A stretch of 64,000 bases of DNA from Rhodobiaceae bacterium (GCA_020441905.1 JAGRLG010000046.1:1-64000); one strand, 5' to 3'; shown: positions 34,754-43,580, counted from the first letter of the stretch. A program made the numbers and translations. Notes: generated from the sequence alone by a model not told the origin.

Positions 34754-35362
34754 ATGGATTACCCCTCATTTTTCGACCAGGCGCCGACCATTACGGTGCG
34801 CGATCCCTTGAGCGAATTTCTCGGCAGCTTCGCCGGCGGCGTCGTCGAGTACCGCTATCTCGACGCGGTCAAGCTCTCGGGCCATTCCTGCCCCACCGTT
34901 GCCGGCGCCTATCTGATGACGCTCAAGGCGCTCAAGGCGCTTTACGGCGACGAGACGCCTGAGCGCGGCGCCATTCGCGTCTTCTTTCCCGACGATCTCG
35001 ATGCCGGCGTCACCGGAGTCATGGCCCAAGTGACGACGCTGATCACCGGCGCCGCCGGGGAGGGCGGGTTCAAGGGTATCGGACCCAATTTCGACCGCAG
35101 CGGCCTGCTCAATTTCGGCGGCGGCGGGGCCTGCGAGATCGCCTTCGAGCGCACCGATACCGGCAAACGGGTTGAGACGGCCTTCAACGCTTCGATGGTG
35201 CCGATGGCCGATGAGGCGCGCATGCTGCTGGGGCGGCTGATCGCCGGCCAGGCCAGCGCCGGGGAGTCGGCGCGCTTTGGCGAGTTGTGGCAAGATCGCG
35301 TGCGCCGGCTGATGATCGATCACGGCGACGATCCGGCGCTGGTTGCGATCCGGCTGTGCTAG
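34754..35362 (+). CDS. FmdE-like protein in a nitric-oxide response cluster
   Basis: A 202-residue protein with the FmdE-domain metal-binding start LSGHSCPTVAGAYLMTLKAL and a glycine-rich GLLNFGGGGACEI loop. FmdE domains occur with formylmethanofuran dehydrogenase and in many orphan settings, so the activity here is unknown. The ATG at 34754 has AAAAGGAAG just upstream; the frame opens earlier at 34565 inside the operator region and is not used. nnrS begins 20 bases after its stop, giving an FmdE-like/nnrS operon. Confidence 0.65.
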   Translation: MDYPSFFDQAPTITVRDPLSEFLGSFAGGVVEYRYLDAVKLSGHSCPTVAGAYLMTLKALKALYGDETPERGAIRVFFPDDLDAGVTGVMAQVTTLITGAAGEGGFKGIGPNFDRSGLLNFGGGGACEIAFERTDTGKRVETAFNASMVPMADEARMLLGRLIAGQASAGESARFGELWQDRVRRLMIDHGDDPALVAIRLC

Positions 35363-35381
35363 CGGGGACGAGGACAATACA

Positions 35382-36551
35382 GTGGCGGCGGTGACGGGCA
35401 TCAGGAGGCTGGAGAAAATGGGGTTCGCGCCCTTTTTTCTCGCCGCCACCTTGACCGGCATGGCCGGTGTGCCGGTCTGGGTGGCGACCTATCTCGGCAT
35501 CGAGGGCCCGTGGTCGGGCATGACCGCGCCGCACTGGCATGGCCATGAGATGATCTTCGGCTATGCCCTCGCGGTGCTTGGCGGATACCTCCTGACCAAG
35601 GTGACATGGCGGACCCTGCTGGCGCTGTTCGCCGCCTGGGCGGCGGGGCGCGCGGCCGGCCTTGCCGGCGAGGCGCTGCCCCCAGGCATTTCTGCACTGG
35701 CCGCTGTCGCATATCCTGCGGTGCTGGCCTTTTACGCCGGCGCGCCGTTCCTGCGCGCCGCCAAGCAGCTGCGCAGCGCCGTGCCCGGCCTTTTGCTCGC
35801 GGCGTTCCTCATCGCCGAACTCATTTTTCAGGCCGGGGTGCTCGGCCTTGTCCCGGGCGGAACCTGGATCGGACTTGGCCTCGGCGTCGATCTCATCGTG
35901 CTCATGCTGTTCCTGATGGGCGGCCGGGTGACGGCGGCGGCGACATCCGGCGCCATCCAGGCGCGCGGGCGCTATCTGCCAGGCATTGCCCAGGCGCGGC
36001 TGGAAACGGCCGGCCTGCTGGCGCTGCTGGCGATGACCCTGGTCGATTTGTCGGGGCTGGCGCCGCAGCTGGCGGGCCTGCTCGCGCTCGGCGCATCTGT
36101 TGTGGTGGCGACCCGTCTCGTCCGCTGGCAGGTATGGACGGTCGTCGATGCCCTAGATATTTCGAGCCTGCATGCCGGCTATGGCTTCATCGCCGTCGGG
36201 CTGGCGCTGAAAGCGCTGGCCCAGATCACCGGCGCCCTCGGCGTTTTCGAGGCCATGCACGGGGTGAGCGTGGGCGCGCTCGGCGTATTGTCCCTGACCA
36301 TCATGGGCCGGGTTGTGACCCAGCGCACCACCGGACTGCGCGCGCTGCCCGGCGCGGTGCGCCTTGCCATCGGCCTCGTCATCCTGGCCACGCTGGCGCG
36401 CCTGCTGGCGCTGGACGGCGCGCTGCGCCAGGACATGCTGGTCGCGGCGAGCATTGCCTGGACCATGGCGATGGCGATCTTTGCCGGCAATGTGCTGTGG
36501 TCGCTGCGCTGCTGGTGGGCGCGGGAAAAGGGCGTCGTGCTAGCCCAATAG
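35382..36551 (+). CDS. nnrS: NnrS-family membrane protein
   Basis: A 389-residue polytopic protein with about 12 hydrophobic segments and the NnrS motif WHGHEMIFGYALAVLGGYLL, plus histidines in LHAGYGFIAVG and MHGVSVGALG that likely bind heme and copper. NnrS proteins protect denitrifiers and other bacteria against nitric oxide. GTG 35382 is chosen with GAGGAC upstream. It overlaps the convergent nucleosidase gene by 12 bases. The FmdE-like gene is co-transcribed. Confidence 0.85.
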   Translation: MAAVTGIRRLEKMGFAPFFLAATLTGMAGVPVWVATYLGIEGPWSGMTAPHWHGHEMIFGYALAVLGGYLLTKVTWRTLLALFAAWAAGRAAGLAGEALPPGISALAAVAYPAVLAFYAGAPFLRAAKQLRSAVPGLLLAAFLIAELIFQAGVLGLVPGGTWIGLGLGVDLIVLMLFLMGGRVTAAATSGAIQARGRYLPGIAQARLETAGLLALLAMTLVDLSGLAPQLAGLLALGASVVVATRLVRWQVWTVVDALDISSLHAGYGFIAVGLALKALAQITGALGVFEAMHGVSVGALGVLSLTIMGRVVTQRTTGLRALPGAVRLAIGLVILATLARLLALDGALRQDMLVAASIAWTMAMAIFAGNVLWSLRCWWAREKGVVLAQ

Positions 36552-37400
36552 GCGCTTGGCCGTCGCCACGACGACCGCCAGCGCATCGGCGCTGCCATCG
36601 GCCGGACCTTTTTCGAAATCGCCTTCGACGAGGCCCATCTGATTGGTGACAAGGGCGAAACAGACCACTTGCCGGTGCCGCGCGCGGGCAAAGGCATAGA
36701 GCGCGGCGGCCTCCATTTCCACCGCCAGCAGGCCGCGCGCCCGCATGGCGGCGAGGGCGCTTTCGGTTTCGCGGTAGGGGGCATCGGTGGTCCACACCGC
36801 GCCGCGGCGCACCGGTGCCCGTATCGTGTCGTAGGCGTCGGCCAATCGCCCGATCAAGCCGTCCGGCGCCTCGGCAAAAGCTGCGGGGGGCAGATAATGG
36901 TAGCTGGTGCCCTCGTCGCGCAGCGCTTTTTCGATGAGGATGAAATAGGGCAGGGTCTTGGCCGGCGCCAGCTGGCCCGATGAGGTGATGGAGATCAGCA
37001 GCCGGCAGCCGGAGGCGAAGAGCTGCTCGGCGACGACGACGGCAAAGGAGGCGCCGACGGCGCGCGGCACGATGCCGAGGCTCAGGCCATCCTGCTCAAC
37101 GGTAAAGAGGTCGGTGTGGTAGCAGGCCCAGCCGGCGTGGCGGAGCGCCCTTCCCGCCCGCTGCATGTGGCGGGCGATGTCTCCATCGGGGTCGAGGACG
37201 CAGATATCCGGCACCGGATCGCCGGATACCGCCTTTTGCCGCCGCGCCTCGCGCAGCAGGTTCTCCGGCGTAAAGGCGGAGGGCGCGCCATAGTCCTTGG
37301 CCTCGAGAATTGGGGCCTCGAGAATAGGGGCCTCGAGAATAGGGCCCCCGAGAATGGGGGTCGCGCCAACGGGTCCTGCCACCTTGCTGTCCTTGTTCAT
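36540..37400 (-). CDS. Nucleoside phosphorylase/nucleosidase-like protein
   Basis: A 286-residue member of the uridine/purine nucleoside phosphorylase superfamily. Supporting motifs are LLISITSSGQLAP (the phosphate/ribose loop), VEMEAAALYAFA (the Glu-Met-Glu ribose-binding motif) and ALVTNQMG. The N-terminus carries a short ILEAP repeat from a 15-bp tandem repeat (37300-37359). The start is uncertain: ATG 37400 is chosen, while the frame continues to 37439. The start MNKDSKVAGPVGATP lacks a good ribosome site. The substrate is not evident. Confidence 0.7.
   Translation of the reverse strand: MNKDSKVAGPVGATPILGGPILEAPILEAPILEAKDYGAPSAFTPENLLREARRQKAVSGDPVPDICVLDPDGDIARHMQRAGRALRHAGWACYHTDLFTVEQDGLSLGIVPRAVGASFAVVVAEQLFASGCRLLISITSSGQLAPAKTLPYFILIEKALRDEGTSYHYLPPAAFAEAPDGLIGRLADAYDTIRAPVRRGAVWTTDAPYRETESALAAMRARGLLAVEMEAAALYAFARARHRQVVCFALVTNQMGLVEGDFEKGPADGSADALAVVVATAKRLLG
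37300..37359 (-). repeat. Four-copy 15-bp tandem repeat in coding sequence
   Basis: Four adjacent 15-bp units, GCCTCGAGAAT(T/A)GGG three times and a diverged fourth (CCCCCGAGAATGGGG), lie in phase with the reading frame of the nucleosidase. They encode a PILEA repeat near its N-terminus. Being a multiple of three, copy changes would lengthen or shorten the protein without a frameshift. Confidence 0.85.
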
Positions 37401-37505
37401 GGTGCCTGCTCGATTGCGCGGGGGCCTTGCCCTCGCCACGCTGGGAGTGTTTCATTTCATGTCGCGCCCTGTAAAGCGGTGCAGGAGCTAGACGGAGCGC
37501 CGGCC

Positions 37506-38108
37506 ATGAGCGATTTTCCCGACCATCCCTTCTGGACATTTTCGACCCGGCATTACTCCTGCGGCGGCGTTGCCGCCGCCTGCCTGTCGTTGCAGGAACG
37601 CCGGGGGATCGACGTCAATATACTGCTTTTCTGCATCTGGGCGGCGATAGAGCGGAACCGGCGGTTTTCCGGGCAGGACATGAGCCGCCTTGCCGGCGCG
37701 GTGGAGGACTGGCACGGCCAGGTGGTGCGGCCGCTGCGCGCCGCGCGCCAGCGCATGAAGCAAGGCGCCGAGGGCCTGGCCGAAAGCCTGGTGGCCAAGG
37801 TCAGAAAGCGGGTCATCGCCGCCGAGATCGAGTGCGAGCATATCGAGCAACTGATGCTTGCGGCAGCGGCAGAGCAAGGGAGAAAGGGCGCGCGGGGCAG
37901 CAAGGGCGCGCCGGCCGGCAGCGCCCCCGGCGATCTCGCGCTCGCCAATATCGCCGGCTATTTCCGTGTCCTGGGCTTTGAGGGCGATGACAGCGACGGA
38001 GCCGATGTGGCGGCGATCCTGGCGCCGCTGGTGCCGGACATGACAGGCAAGGCGGCGGCGCGGCTGCTGGCCGGTATCGGGGGCAAAGCGCGGGCCGGGA
38101 CGGGCTAG
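37506..38108 (+). CDS. TIGR02444-family protein
   Basis: A 200-residue protein of the TIGR02444/DUF2390 family, judged from the start FPDHPFWTFSTRHYSCGGVA, CLSLQERRGIDVNILLFCIW and the helical body ARQRMKQGAEGLAESLVAKV. The function of the family is unknown. A Gly/Ala-rich linker lies near residues 122-142. The ATG at 37506 is the family start. It is divergent from the nucleosidase and ends 10 bases from the convergent sigma-54 activator gene. Confidence 0.75.
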   Translation: MSDFPDHPFWTFSTRHYSCGGVAAACLSLQERRGIDVNILLFCIWAAIERNRRFSGQDMSRLAGAVEDWHGQVVRPLRAARQRMKQGAEGLAESLVAKVRKRVIAAEIECEHIEQLMLAAAAEQGRKGARGSKGAPAGSAPGDLALANIAGYFRVLGFEGDDSDGADVAAILAPLVPDMTGKAAARLLAGIGGKARAGTG

Positions 38109-38118
38109 GGAGCCGGCG

Positions 38119-39915
38119 TCAGAGATCGGCCGGTTTCTTCTTGCGCAACCGGTAGTCGAGCTGGTGCCGGTTCATGTTCAGCAGGCGGGCGGCGGCCGAG
38201 ACATTTCCGCCGCTCCGTTTCATGGCAGCGGCGATCAGCTCGTCCTCCAGCGATTCGAAGGTCATGTTACCGCCCTCGATGCGTTCCATCAGGCCGGCAA
38301 GCGGATCGCCGCCATCGCCGCCCGCTTCCTCGTCGACGGCGTGGAGGGTTCCTCTGGCGTCGAGCCGCATCATGGTCGAGGTCAGCAGGGTATCGGTGGC
38401 CGAGAGGTGCCCCAGATCGATCGGCTCGTTGTCCTCGGTCAGGATGACACCGCGCTCGATCAGATTTTCCAGTTCGCGGATATTGCCCGGGTAGTCGTAT
38501 TCGTAGAGCGCGTCGACGGCCCTGGTGGTGAAGCCGGTCACCGGCTTGTCGTAGATCGCCGAATATTTGCTCAGGAAATGATCCATCAGCATCGGGATGT
38601 CGTCGCGCCGGTCGCGCAAGGGAGGGATATGGATCGAGAACACGTTGAGGCGATAGAGCAGGTCGTTGCGGAAGGTACCCTCCTTCACCGCCTCGTTGAG
38701 ATCGATATTTGTCGCCGCGACCAGCCGCACATCGACCTTCCGGGTGCGGGTGTCGCCGACGCGCTCGATCTCGCCTTGCTGGATCGCGCGCAGAAGTTTG
38801 ACCTGGGCGGTGGGCGTGAGCGTTCCGACCTCATCGAGGAACAAGGTGCCGCCATCGGCGCGCTCGAAGCGCCCGGGGCGTGATTCCTGGGCGCCGGTAT
38901 AAGCGCCGCGCTGCACGCCGAACAGTTCGGACTCGATGAGATTGTCGGGAATGGCGGCGCAGTTGACGGCAATGAAGGGTTTGTGACTGCGCCTGGAAAT
39001 GCGGTGCAGGGTGCGGGCGAACATTTCCTTGCCGACCCCGGTCTCGCCGAAAAAAATCACCCGCGCCGGGGTTACCGCCACCTTTTGCAGCATGCGGCAG
39101 GCGGCGACGAAGCCGGGCGAGGCGCCGACGATGCGGTCGGCGTTGTCGCCGAAGGGGAGGTTGGGGTCGTCGCCCGCCGGGTCGCTGTCCCGGGACAGCT
39201 GGCGGTAGCGGTTGACGAATTCCTCGGGTTGGAGGGCGCGGATATCTTCCTCGGCATCTTCCCAGGATTCGATCGGCTTGCCGATGATGCGGCAATGCTT
39301 GGCCCCCATGCCGCGGCATTCGACCTCGCGGTAGAGGATCGAGCGGCCCATGAAAGTGCTGGTATAACCGGAGGCATAGCCGGTGGTCATCCAGCAGATC
39401 GGCTCGCGGGCCAGGCCATAGGCCGGGGTATGGGCGTCGACCTCGAAGGAATCGACGCTGACGAACTCGCCCAGAAAATGGCCGGTGGCGATGTCGATAT
39501 CGACCTGCACCGGTTCGAGAACCGCGCCGCCCTTGAGGGCGCGCAGCAGGGGGCCGACAAGAAAGGCCTCGGCGGTGGTGGAATGGGGCCGCAGCTTGCG
39601 CGCCAGCGCGGCGTCGCGCGAGCCTGCCGAATAGCCCATGCGGGTGAGCAGGCCGCGGGCCTTGGCAACGCCTATGGTGTCGACCAGTTCGCCGCGCAGC
39701 GAGCACAGGGTCGAAACATTGATCAGCATCACCCGGTGGGTATCGAGCCAGATGCGCCCCTCCTGGGGTACGAAGCGAAGGCGCGATACGAGATCGGAGA
39801 AATCCGGGAATTCCCGGTCCACAAGTCCGGAATTGAAGAGCTGGCCGGTGCGGCGCTGGACGGTCTCCATATCGACCGTGATTTCGCCCCCGGGCCGCGA
39901 AAAGGCCCTCAGCAT
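38119..39915 (-). CDS. Sigma-54 activator of the XylR/DmpR/MopR type
   Basis: A 598-residue enhancer-binding protein. The N-terminal sensor ends in a V4R domain whose zinc ligands (C174, E197, C200, C208) have the spacing of MopR. The AAA+ core follows, with Walker A FGETGVGKEMFARTLH, the sigma-54 loop variant ELFGVQRGAYTGA (family GAFTGA, here GAYTGA), and Walker B GGTLFLDEV. A Fis-type HTH closes it (NVSAAARLLNMNRHQLDYRL). MopR His106 and Trp134 correspond to Arg125 and Ser153, so effector choice probably differs from phenol. ATG 39915 has TGAGGA upstream. It faces the pps operon, its likely target. Confidence 0.88.
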   Translation of the reverse strand: MLRAFSRPGGEITVDMETVQRRTGQLFNSGLVDREFPDFSDLVSRLRFVPQEGRIWLDTHRVMLINVSTLCSLRGELVDTIGVAKARGLLTRMGYSAGSRDAALARKLRPHSTTAEAFLVGPLLRALKGGAVLEPVQVDIDIATGHFLGEFVSVDSFEVDAHTPAYGLAREPICWMTTGYASGYTSTFMGRSILYREVECRGMGAKHCRIIGKPIESWEDAEEDIRALQPEEFVNRYRQLSRDSDPAGDDPNLPFGDNADRIVGASPGFVAACRMLQKVAVTPARVIFFGETGVGKEMFARTLHRISRRSHKPFIAVNCAAIPDNLIESELFGVQRGAYTGAQESRPGRFERADGGTLFLDEVGTLTPTAQVKLLRAIQQGEIERVGDTRTRKVDVRLVAATNIDLNEAVKEGTFRNDLLYRLNVFSIHIPPLRDRRDDIPMLMDHFLSKYSAIYDKPVTGFTTRAVDALYEYDYPGNIRELENLIERGVILTEDNEPIDLGHLSATDTLLTSTMMRLDARGTLHAVDEEAGGDGGDPLAGLMERIEGGNMTFESLEDELIAAAMKRSGGNVSAAARLLNMNRHQLDYRLRKKKPADL

Positions 39916-40065
39916 GGCATTCCTCACCTTAGAATATTTGTAATTTTATTTTTGATATTCATAGAATTATAGCAAATCCCAGCATTATTGGCCACAGATT
40001 CATAAAATTACATAGTTCGGTGTCTTTCCAAGCGGGATGTTTTGTTCTTTTTATCGGTATGATCC

Positions 40066-40103
40066 AAAATCTTCCTAGATATCATTATAACAAAGGAGAT
40101 TTT
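40066..40103. promoter_or_regulatory. Imperfect inverted repeat, candidate activator site
   Basis: AAAATCTTCCT (40066-40076) and AGGAGATTTT (40094-40103) are inverted copies with one gap. They lie about 80 to 115 bases upstream of the sigma-54 promoter, the usual position of an enhancer for XylR-type activators. The sequence does not match a known consensus, so this is positional evidence only. The rest of the 514-base gap from 39916 to 40429 is A+T-rich on its left and holds no gene. Confidence 0.35.
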
Positions 40104-40180
40104 GCGCCCTGTTTCATATCAATATCTTGGTTCCCTAACGACAATTAGAAGCATTGCAAATTAACGCGCTCGCCAAGACT

Positions 40181-40196
40181 TGGCACGTGCTTTGCA
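40181..40196 (+). promoter_or_regulatory. Sigma-54 promoter of the pps operon
   Basis: TGGCAC, five bases and TTGCA match the -24/-12 consensus with exact spacing. It lies about 235 bases upstream of the ppsA start and immediately downstream of the divergent sigma-54 activator gene. The long leader that follows holds no convincing gene. Confidence 0.85.
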
Positions 40197-40429
40197 ATTT
40201 ATGGCGATGCGAGCAGCGGCCCGGACCCAAAAGGGGGAAGGCGGAGCGCGAAGGGAGCGTTCCTGCCGGTCATCTCCGGTCCGCCGCCTGTCTTGCATCG
40301 GCCGGGCATTCCCGCGCCACGCGATCCAAGGGCCGTGAGAGCCCGAAAGAAACCGAGTTCCGGACAACGGAGCCGGGGGAACTGTCTGCGGCGCAATCTT
40401 GAGGCCGCGCTCAAAGGGAGGTGAGCTTT

Positions 40430-42262
40430 ATGGGTATGAAATTCTCAAATCCGCACGATCTGAAATCGATTCCGGGGACCGAGGGCTGGGAGCGGATGTA
40501 TCCCTACCAGTACCAGTTCGTGACCGATGACGCGGATCGCAAGAAATATGAGGACGAGGCGTTCTGGTTCTATGACGGGTTGCATTATCCCGAGCCGCTC
40601 TATCCGTTCGACACCATCTGGGATGAAGCGTGGTATCTGGGCCTGAGCCAGTACAACACCCGCATTTTCTCGGTGCCGCCGGTCTATGGCGTCGATCACC
40701 GCATGGTCAACGGCTACATCTATATCTCGCCGGTGCCGGTCAAGGATCCCAAGGAAATCGAGGCCCGGGTCGGCGATTTCATGGAGCGCGCCGGCTACTA
40801 CTACGAGAACTGGAACCAGCTGGAGAAAAAGTGGGAAGAGAAGATGAAGGGGACCATCGACCGCCTCGAGGCGCTCGAGTTCAAGCCCCTTCCCACCCTT
40901 GAGAAGATGTCGGTGGTAACCGACGCGGAGGGCGAGTCCAGCGGATATCACCTGCTCAAGTCATATGACCAGCTGATCGATCTCGGTATCCAGTGCTGGC
41001 AGTACCACTTCGAGTTCCTCAATCTGGGCTATGCCGCCTATGTCACTTTCATGGGCCATTGCCAGAGCATATTCCCGGACATCCCGGCACAACGCGTGAC
41101 GCAGATGATCTCGGGCATCGACGTCATCATGTACCAGCCCGACGAGGAGCTCAAAAACCTGGCCCGCAAGGCGGTGGAACTGGGCATCGAGAAGTCGCTC
41201 AAGGCGAGCAAACGCTTCAGCGATGTGCGCAAGGAGCTGGAAAAGAGCAATGCCGGCCAGCAATGGCTCAAGAGCTTCGAGAAGGCGCGCTATCCCTGGT
41301 TCCACGTCTCCACCGGCACCGGCTGGTACCACCATGACAAGTCGTGGAACGACGATCTCAACATCCCGCTGGCGGCGATCAACATCTATGTCGACAAGAT
41401 CAAGGCAGGAAAGAGCATCGACCGGCCGATGGAGGAGGTGCGCCGCGAACGCGACCGCATCACCGCCGAATACCGCGACCTCATCGAGAACGACGGCGAC
41501 CGGGCGACCTTCGACCAGTTGCTGGCAACGGCCAAGACCGTGTTCCCCTATGTCGAGAACCACCTGTTCTATGTCGAGCACTGGTTCCATTCGGTGTTCT
41601 GGAACAAGGTGCGCGAGGTTGCCGCGATCATGAAGGATCACGGCTTCATCAAGGACATCGAGGATGTCTGGTATCTCAAGCGCAGCGAGATCAAGGATGC
41701 CTTGTGGGACCTCGTCACGGCCTGGGCCACCGGCGTCAAGCCGCGCGGCCCGCAGGTGTGGCCCAAGGAGATCGAGTGGCGCAAGGGGGTGATGGAGAAA
41801 TTCCGCGCCTGGTCGCCGCCGCCGGCGCTGGGGCCGGCTCCCGAAGTGATCCAGGAGCCTTTCACCATCGTGCTTTGGGGCGTCACCAACGAGTCGCTCA
41901 AGAACTGGTCTGATGTCCAGAACGCTGAAAGCCTCGATTCGATTTCCGAGTTCAAGGGCTTTGCCGGCTCGCCGGGATCGGTCGAGGGCAAGGCGCGGGT
42001 GTGCCGCACCGTCGATGAGATCGGCGATCTGCAAGACGGCGAGATCCTGGTTTCGCCGACAACCTCGCCGTCCTGGGCGCCGGCCTTCGCCAAGATCAAG
42101 GCCTGCGTCACCGATGTCGGCGGCGTCATGTGTCATGCCGCCATCGTGTGCCGCGAATACGGCATGCCGGCGGTGGTCGGCACGGGCCATGCCACCAAGA
42201 TCATCAAGACCGGCCAGATGGTGCGGGTGAACGGCACCACCGGCGAAATAACGATCATCTGA
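40430..42262 (+). CDS. ppsA: Phenylphosphate synthase, 70-kDa PEP-synthase-like subunit
   Basis: A 610-residue homologue of subunit 1 of Thauera phenylphosphate synthase, which transfers the beta-phosphate of ATP to phenol through a histidine phosphate. The mobile phosphohistidine domain near the C-terminus contains GGVMCHAAIVCREYGMPAVV. His569 is the residue number I recall for the phosphorylated His in Thauera. It lacks the ATP-grasp domain, which is in the next gene. ATG 40430 is chosen because GGGAGGTGA lies five bases upstream; GTG 40421 overlaps that site. It is the first gene after the sigma-54 promoter. Confidence 0.85.
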   Translation: MGMKFSNPHDLKSIPGTEGWERMYPYQYQFVTDDADRKKYEDEAFWFYDGLHYPEPLYPFDTIWDEAWYLGLSQYNTRIFSVPPVYGVDHRMVNGYIYISPVPVKDPKEIEARVGDFMERAGYYYENWNQLEKKWEEKMKGTIDRLEALEFKPLPTLEKMSVVTDAEGESSGYHLLKSYDQLIDLGIQCWQYHFEFLNLGYAAYVTFMGHCQSIFPDIPAQRVTQMISGIDVIMYQPDEELKNLARKAVELGIEKSLKASKRFSDVRKELEKSNAGQQWLKSFEKARYPWFHVSTGTGWYHHDKSWNDDLNIPLAAINIYVDKIKAGKSIDRPMEEVRRERDRITAEYRDLIENDGDRATFDQLLATAKTVFPYVENHLFYVEHWFHSVFWNKVREVAAIMKDHGFIKDIEDVWYLKRSEIKDALWDLVTAWATGVKPRGPQVWPKEIEWRKGVMEKFRAWSPPPALGPAPEVIQEPFTIVLWGVTNESLKNWSDVQNAESLDSISEFKGFAGSPGSVEGKARVCRTVDEIGDLQDGEILVSPTTSPSWAPAFAKIKACVTDVGGVMCHAAIVCREYGMPAVVGTGHATKIIKTGQMVRVNGTTGEITII

Positions 42263-42284
42263 GACCTTTTTGTTGAGGTCGCTA

Positions 42285-42308
42285 CCCGCCGTGCTTCGGC
42301 ACGGCGGG
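42285..42308 (+). repeat. UUCG-capped hairpin between ppsA and ppsB
   Basis: CCCGCCGTGC, TTCG and GCACGGCGGG form a perfect 10-bp stem with a stable tetraloop, 23 bases after the ppsA stop. No T-run follows. It probably sets mRNA stability or partial read-through between the two subunits rather than ending transcription. Confidence 0.65.
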
Positions 42309-42401
42309 ACTGCCTCCTGATGCCTCGCGGCAGCAGAAGCGCGAGTGGAACGAGGAGACCAGCCGTCAAGAGCTGGGCAGAAACGGGCAAGGAAACCGGA
42401 G

Positions 42402-43499
42402 ATGGGAAACGAAAACGGAAAGGCCGTGCCGGCGGTGTGCTGGTTTTCCGACTGCAACAAGAACTCGGTGCCCCTGGTGGGCGGCAAATGCTCCTCGCTG
42501 GGCGAAATGATCAATGCCGGCATCAGGGTACCGCCGGGATTTGCCGTCACCACCGAGGGCTATCGCCAGTTCATGGCCGAGGGCGGGCTTGGAAAAGAAA
42601 TCTTCGCCGGATTGGACGACGTTGACCATACCGATCTCAAGGCGCTGGAAGAGGTCAGCGCGCGGATCCGCGCCAGCATCGAGGAACGCGAGTTCTCGCC
42701 GCGGCTGGAAGACGAAATCTGCGAATTCTACCGCCGGCTGGGCCAGACGTGCTGCGTGCCGGCGGTGCCTGTGGCGGTGCGCTCCTCGGCCACGGCGGAG
42801 GACTTGCCGGGCGCCAGTTTCGCCGGCCAGCAGGACACCTATCTGTGGATCCGCGGCGCCGACGATCTGATGCGCCATGTGCGCAAGTGCTTTTCCAGCC
42901 TGTTTACCGCCCGCGCCATCGCTTACCGCAACCGCATGGACTTTGCCCATGACGCGGTGGCGATCAGCGTCGGCGTGCAGAAGATGGCCAATTCCTATGC
43001 CGCCGGAGTGATGTTCACGCTCAATCCGTCAAATGGCGACCGCTCGACCATCGTCATCAATTCCAATTTCGGTTTCGGCGAGTCGGTCGTTTCTGGAGAG
43101 GTCACGCCGGACGAGTTCCTCGTCAACAAGATTTCCCTGGAGGCTCAGGCGCGCACGATCTCCTGCAAGCAGGTCTATTACACGGTCGACCGCGAAAACC
43201 ATCGCTCGAAACTGTTCGACCTGCCCGCCGAAAGGCAGAGCGTGCAGTCGATCCTCGACGAGGAGGTCGCCGAACTGGCGGCAATGGGCAAGCTCATCGA
43301 GAAACATTACGGGCGTCCGATGGACGTCGAATGGGCGATCGACCGCGACATGTCGGCGGGAAGCAATGTCTTCATTCTTCAGGCCCGGCCGGAAACGGTG
43401 TGGAGCAACAAGAAGAAAGAACCCGTGTCCGGAGCGGCGAACAAGAACGCCACCCAGCACATTCTTGGAGCCCTGATGGCGGGGCGCAAGTTCCAGTGA
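42402..43499 (+). CDS. ppsB: Phenylphosphate synthase, 40-kDa ATP-binding subunit
   Basis: A 365-residue ATP-grasp protein equal to the N-terminal part of PEP synthase. Features include VGGKCSSLGEMINAGIRVPP, PVAVRSSATAEDLPGASFAG, and GRPMDVEWAID with ILQARPETVW at the end. In Thauera the corresponding subunit 2 binds ATP and phosphorylates the His of subunit 1. The frame opens earlier, but ATG 42402 gives the family start MGNENGKAVPAVCWFSDCNK. ubiD follows 81 bases downstream. Confidence 0.85.
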   Translation: MGNENGKAVPAVCWFSDCNKNSVPLVGGKCSSLGEMINAGIRVPPGFAVTTEGYRQFMAEGGLGKEIFAGLDDVDHTDLKALEEVSARIRASIEEREFSPRLEDEICEFYRRLGQTCCVPAVPVAVRSSATAEDLPGASFAGQQDTYLWIRGADDLMRHVRKCFSSLFTARAIAYRNRMDFAHDAVAISVGVQKMANSYAAGVMFTLNPSNGDRSTIVINSNFGFGESVVSGEVTPDEFLVNKISLEAQARTISCKQVYYTVDRENHRSKLFDLPAERQSVQSILDEEVAELAAMGKLIEKHYGRPMDVEWAIDRDMSAGSNVFILQARPETVWSNKKKEPVSGAANKNATQHILGALMAGRKFQ

Positions 43500-43580
43500 T
43501 TCAGCCGCCGAAGCAACGGCGGCACCACCAGCAACGCAGGACCGGCGCGGTCCGGCAGAAATGCAGAAAAGGAGAGAAAC

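Noticed and set aside
40154-40402. An 82-codon open frame in the ppsA leader.
   Set aside because: It opens upstream of the sigma-54 promoter's expected transcript start, has no ribosome site or known family, and runs in a G+C-rich leader where chance frames are common.
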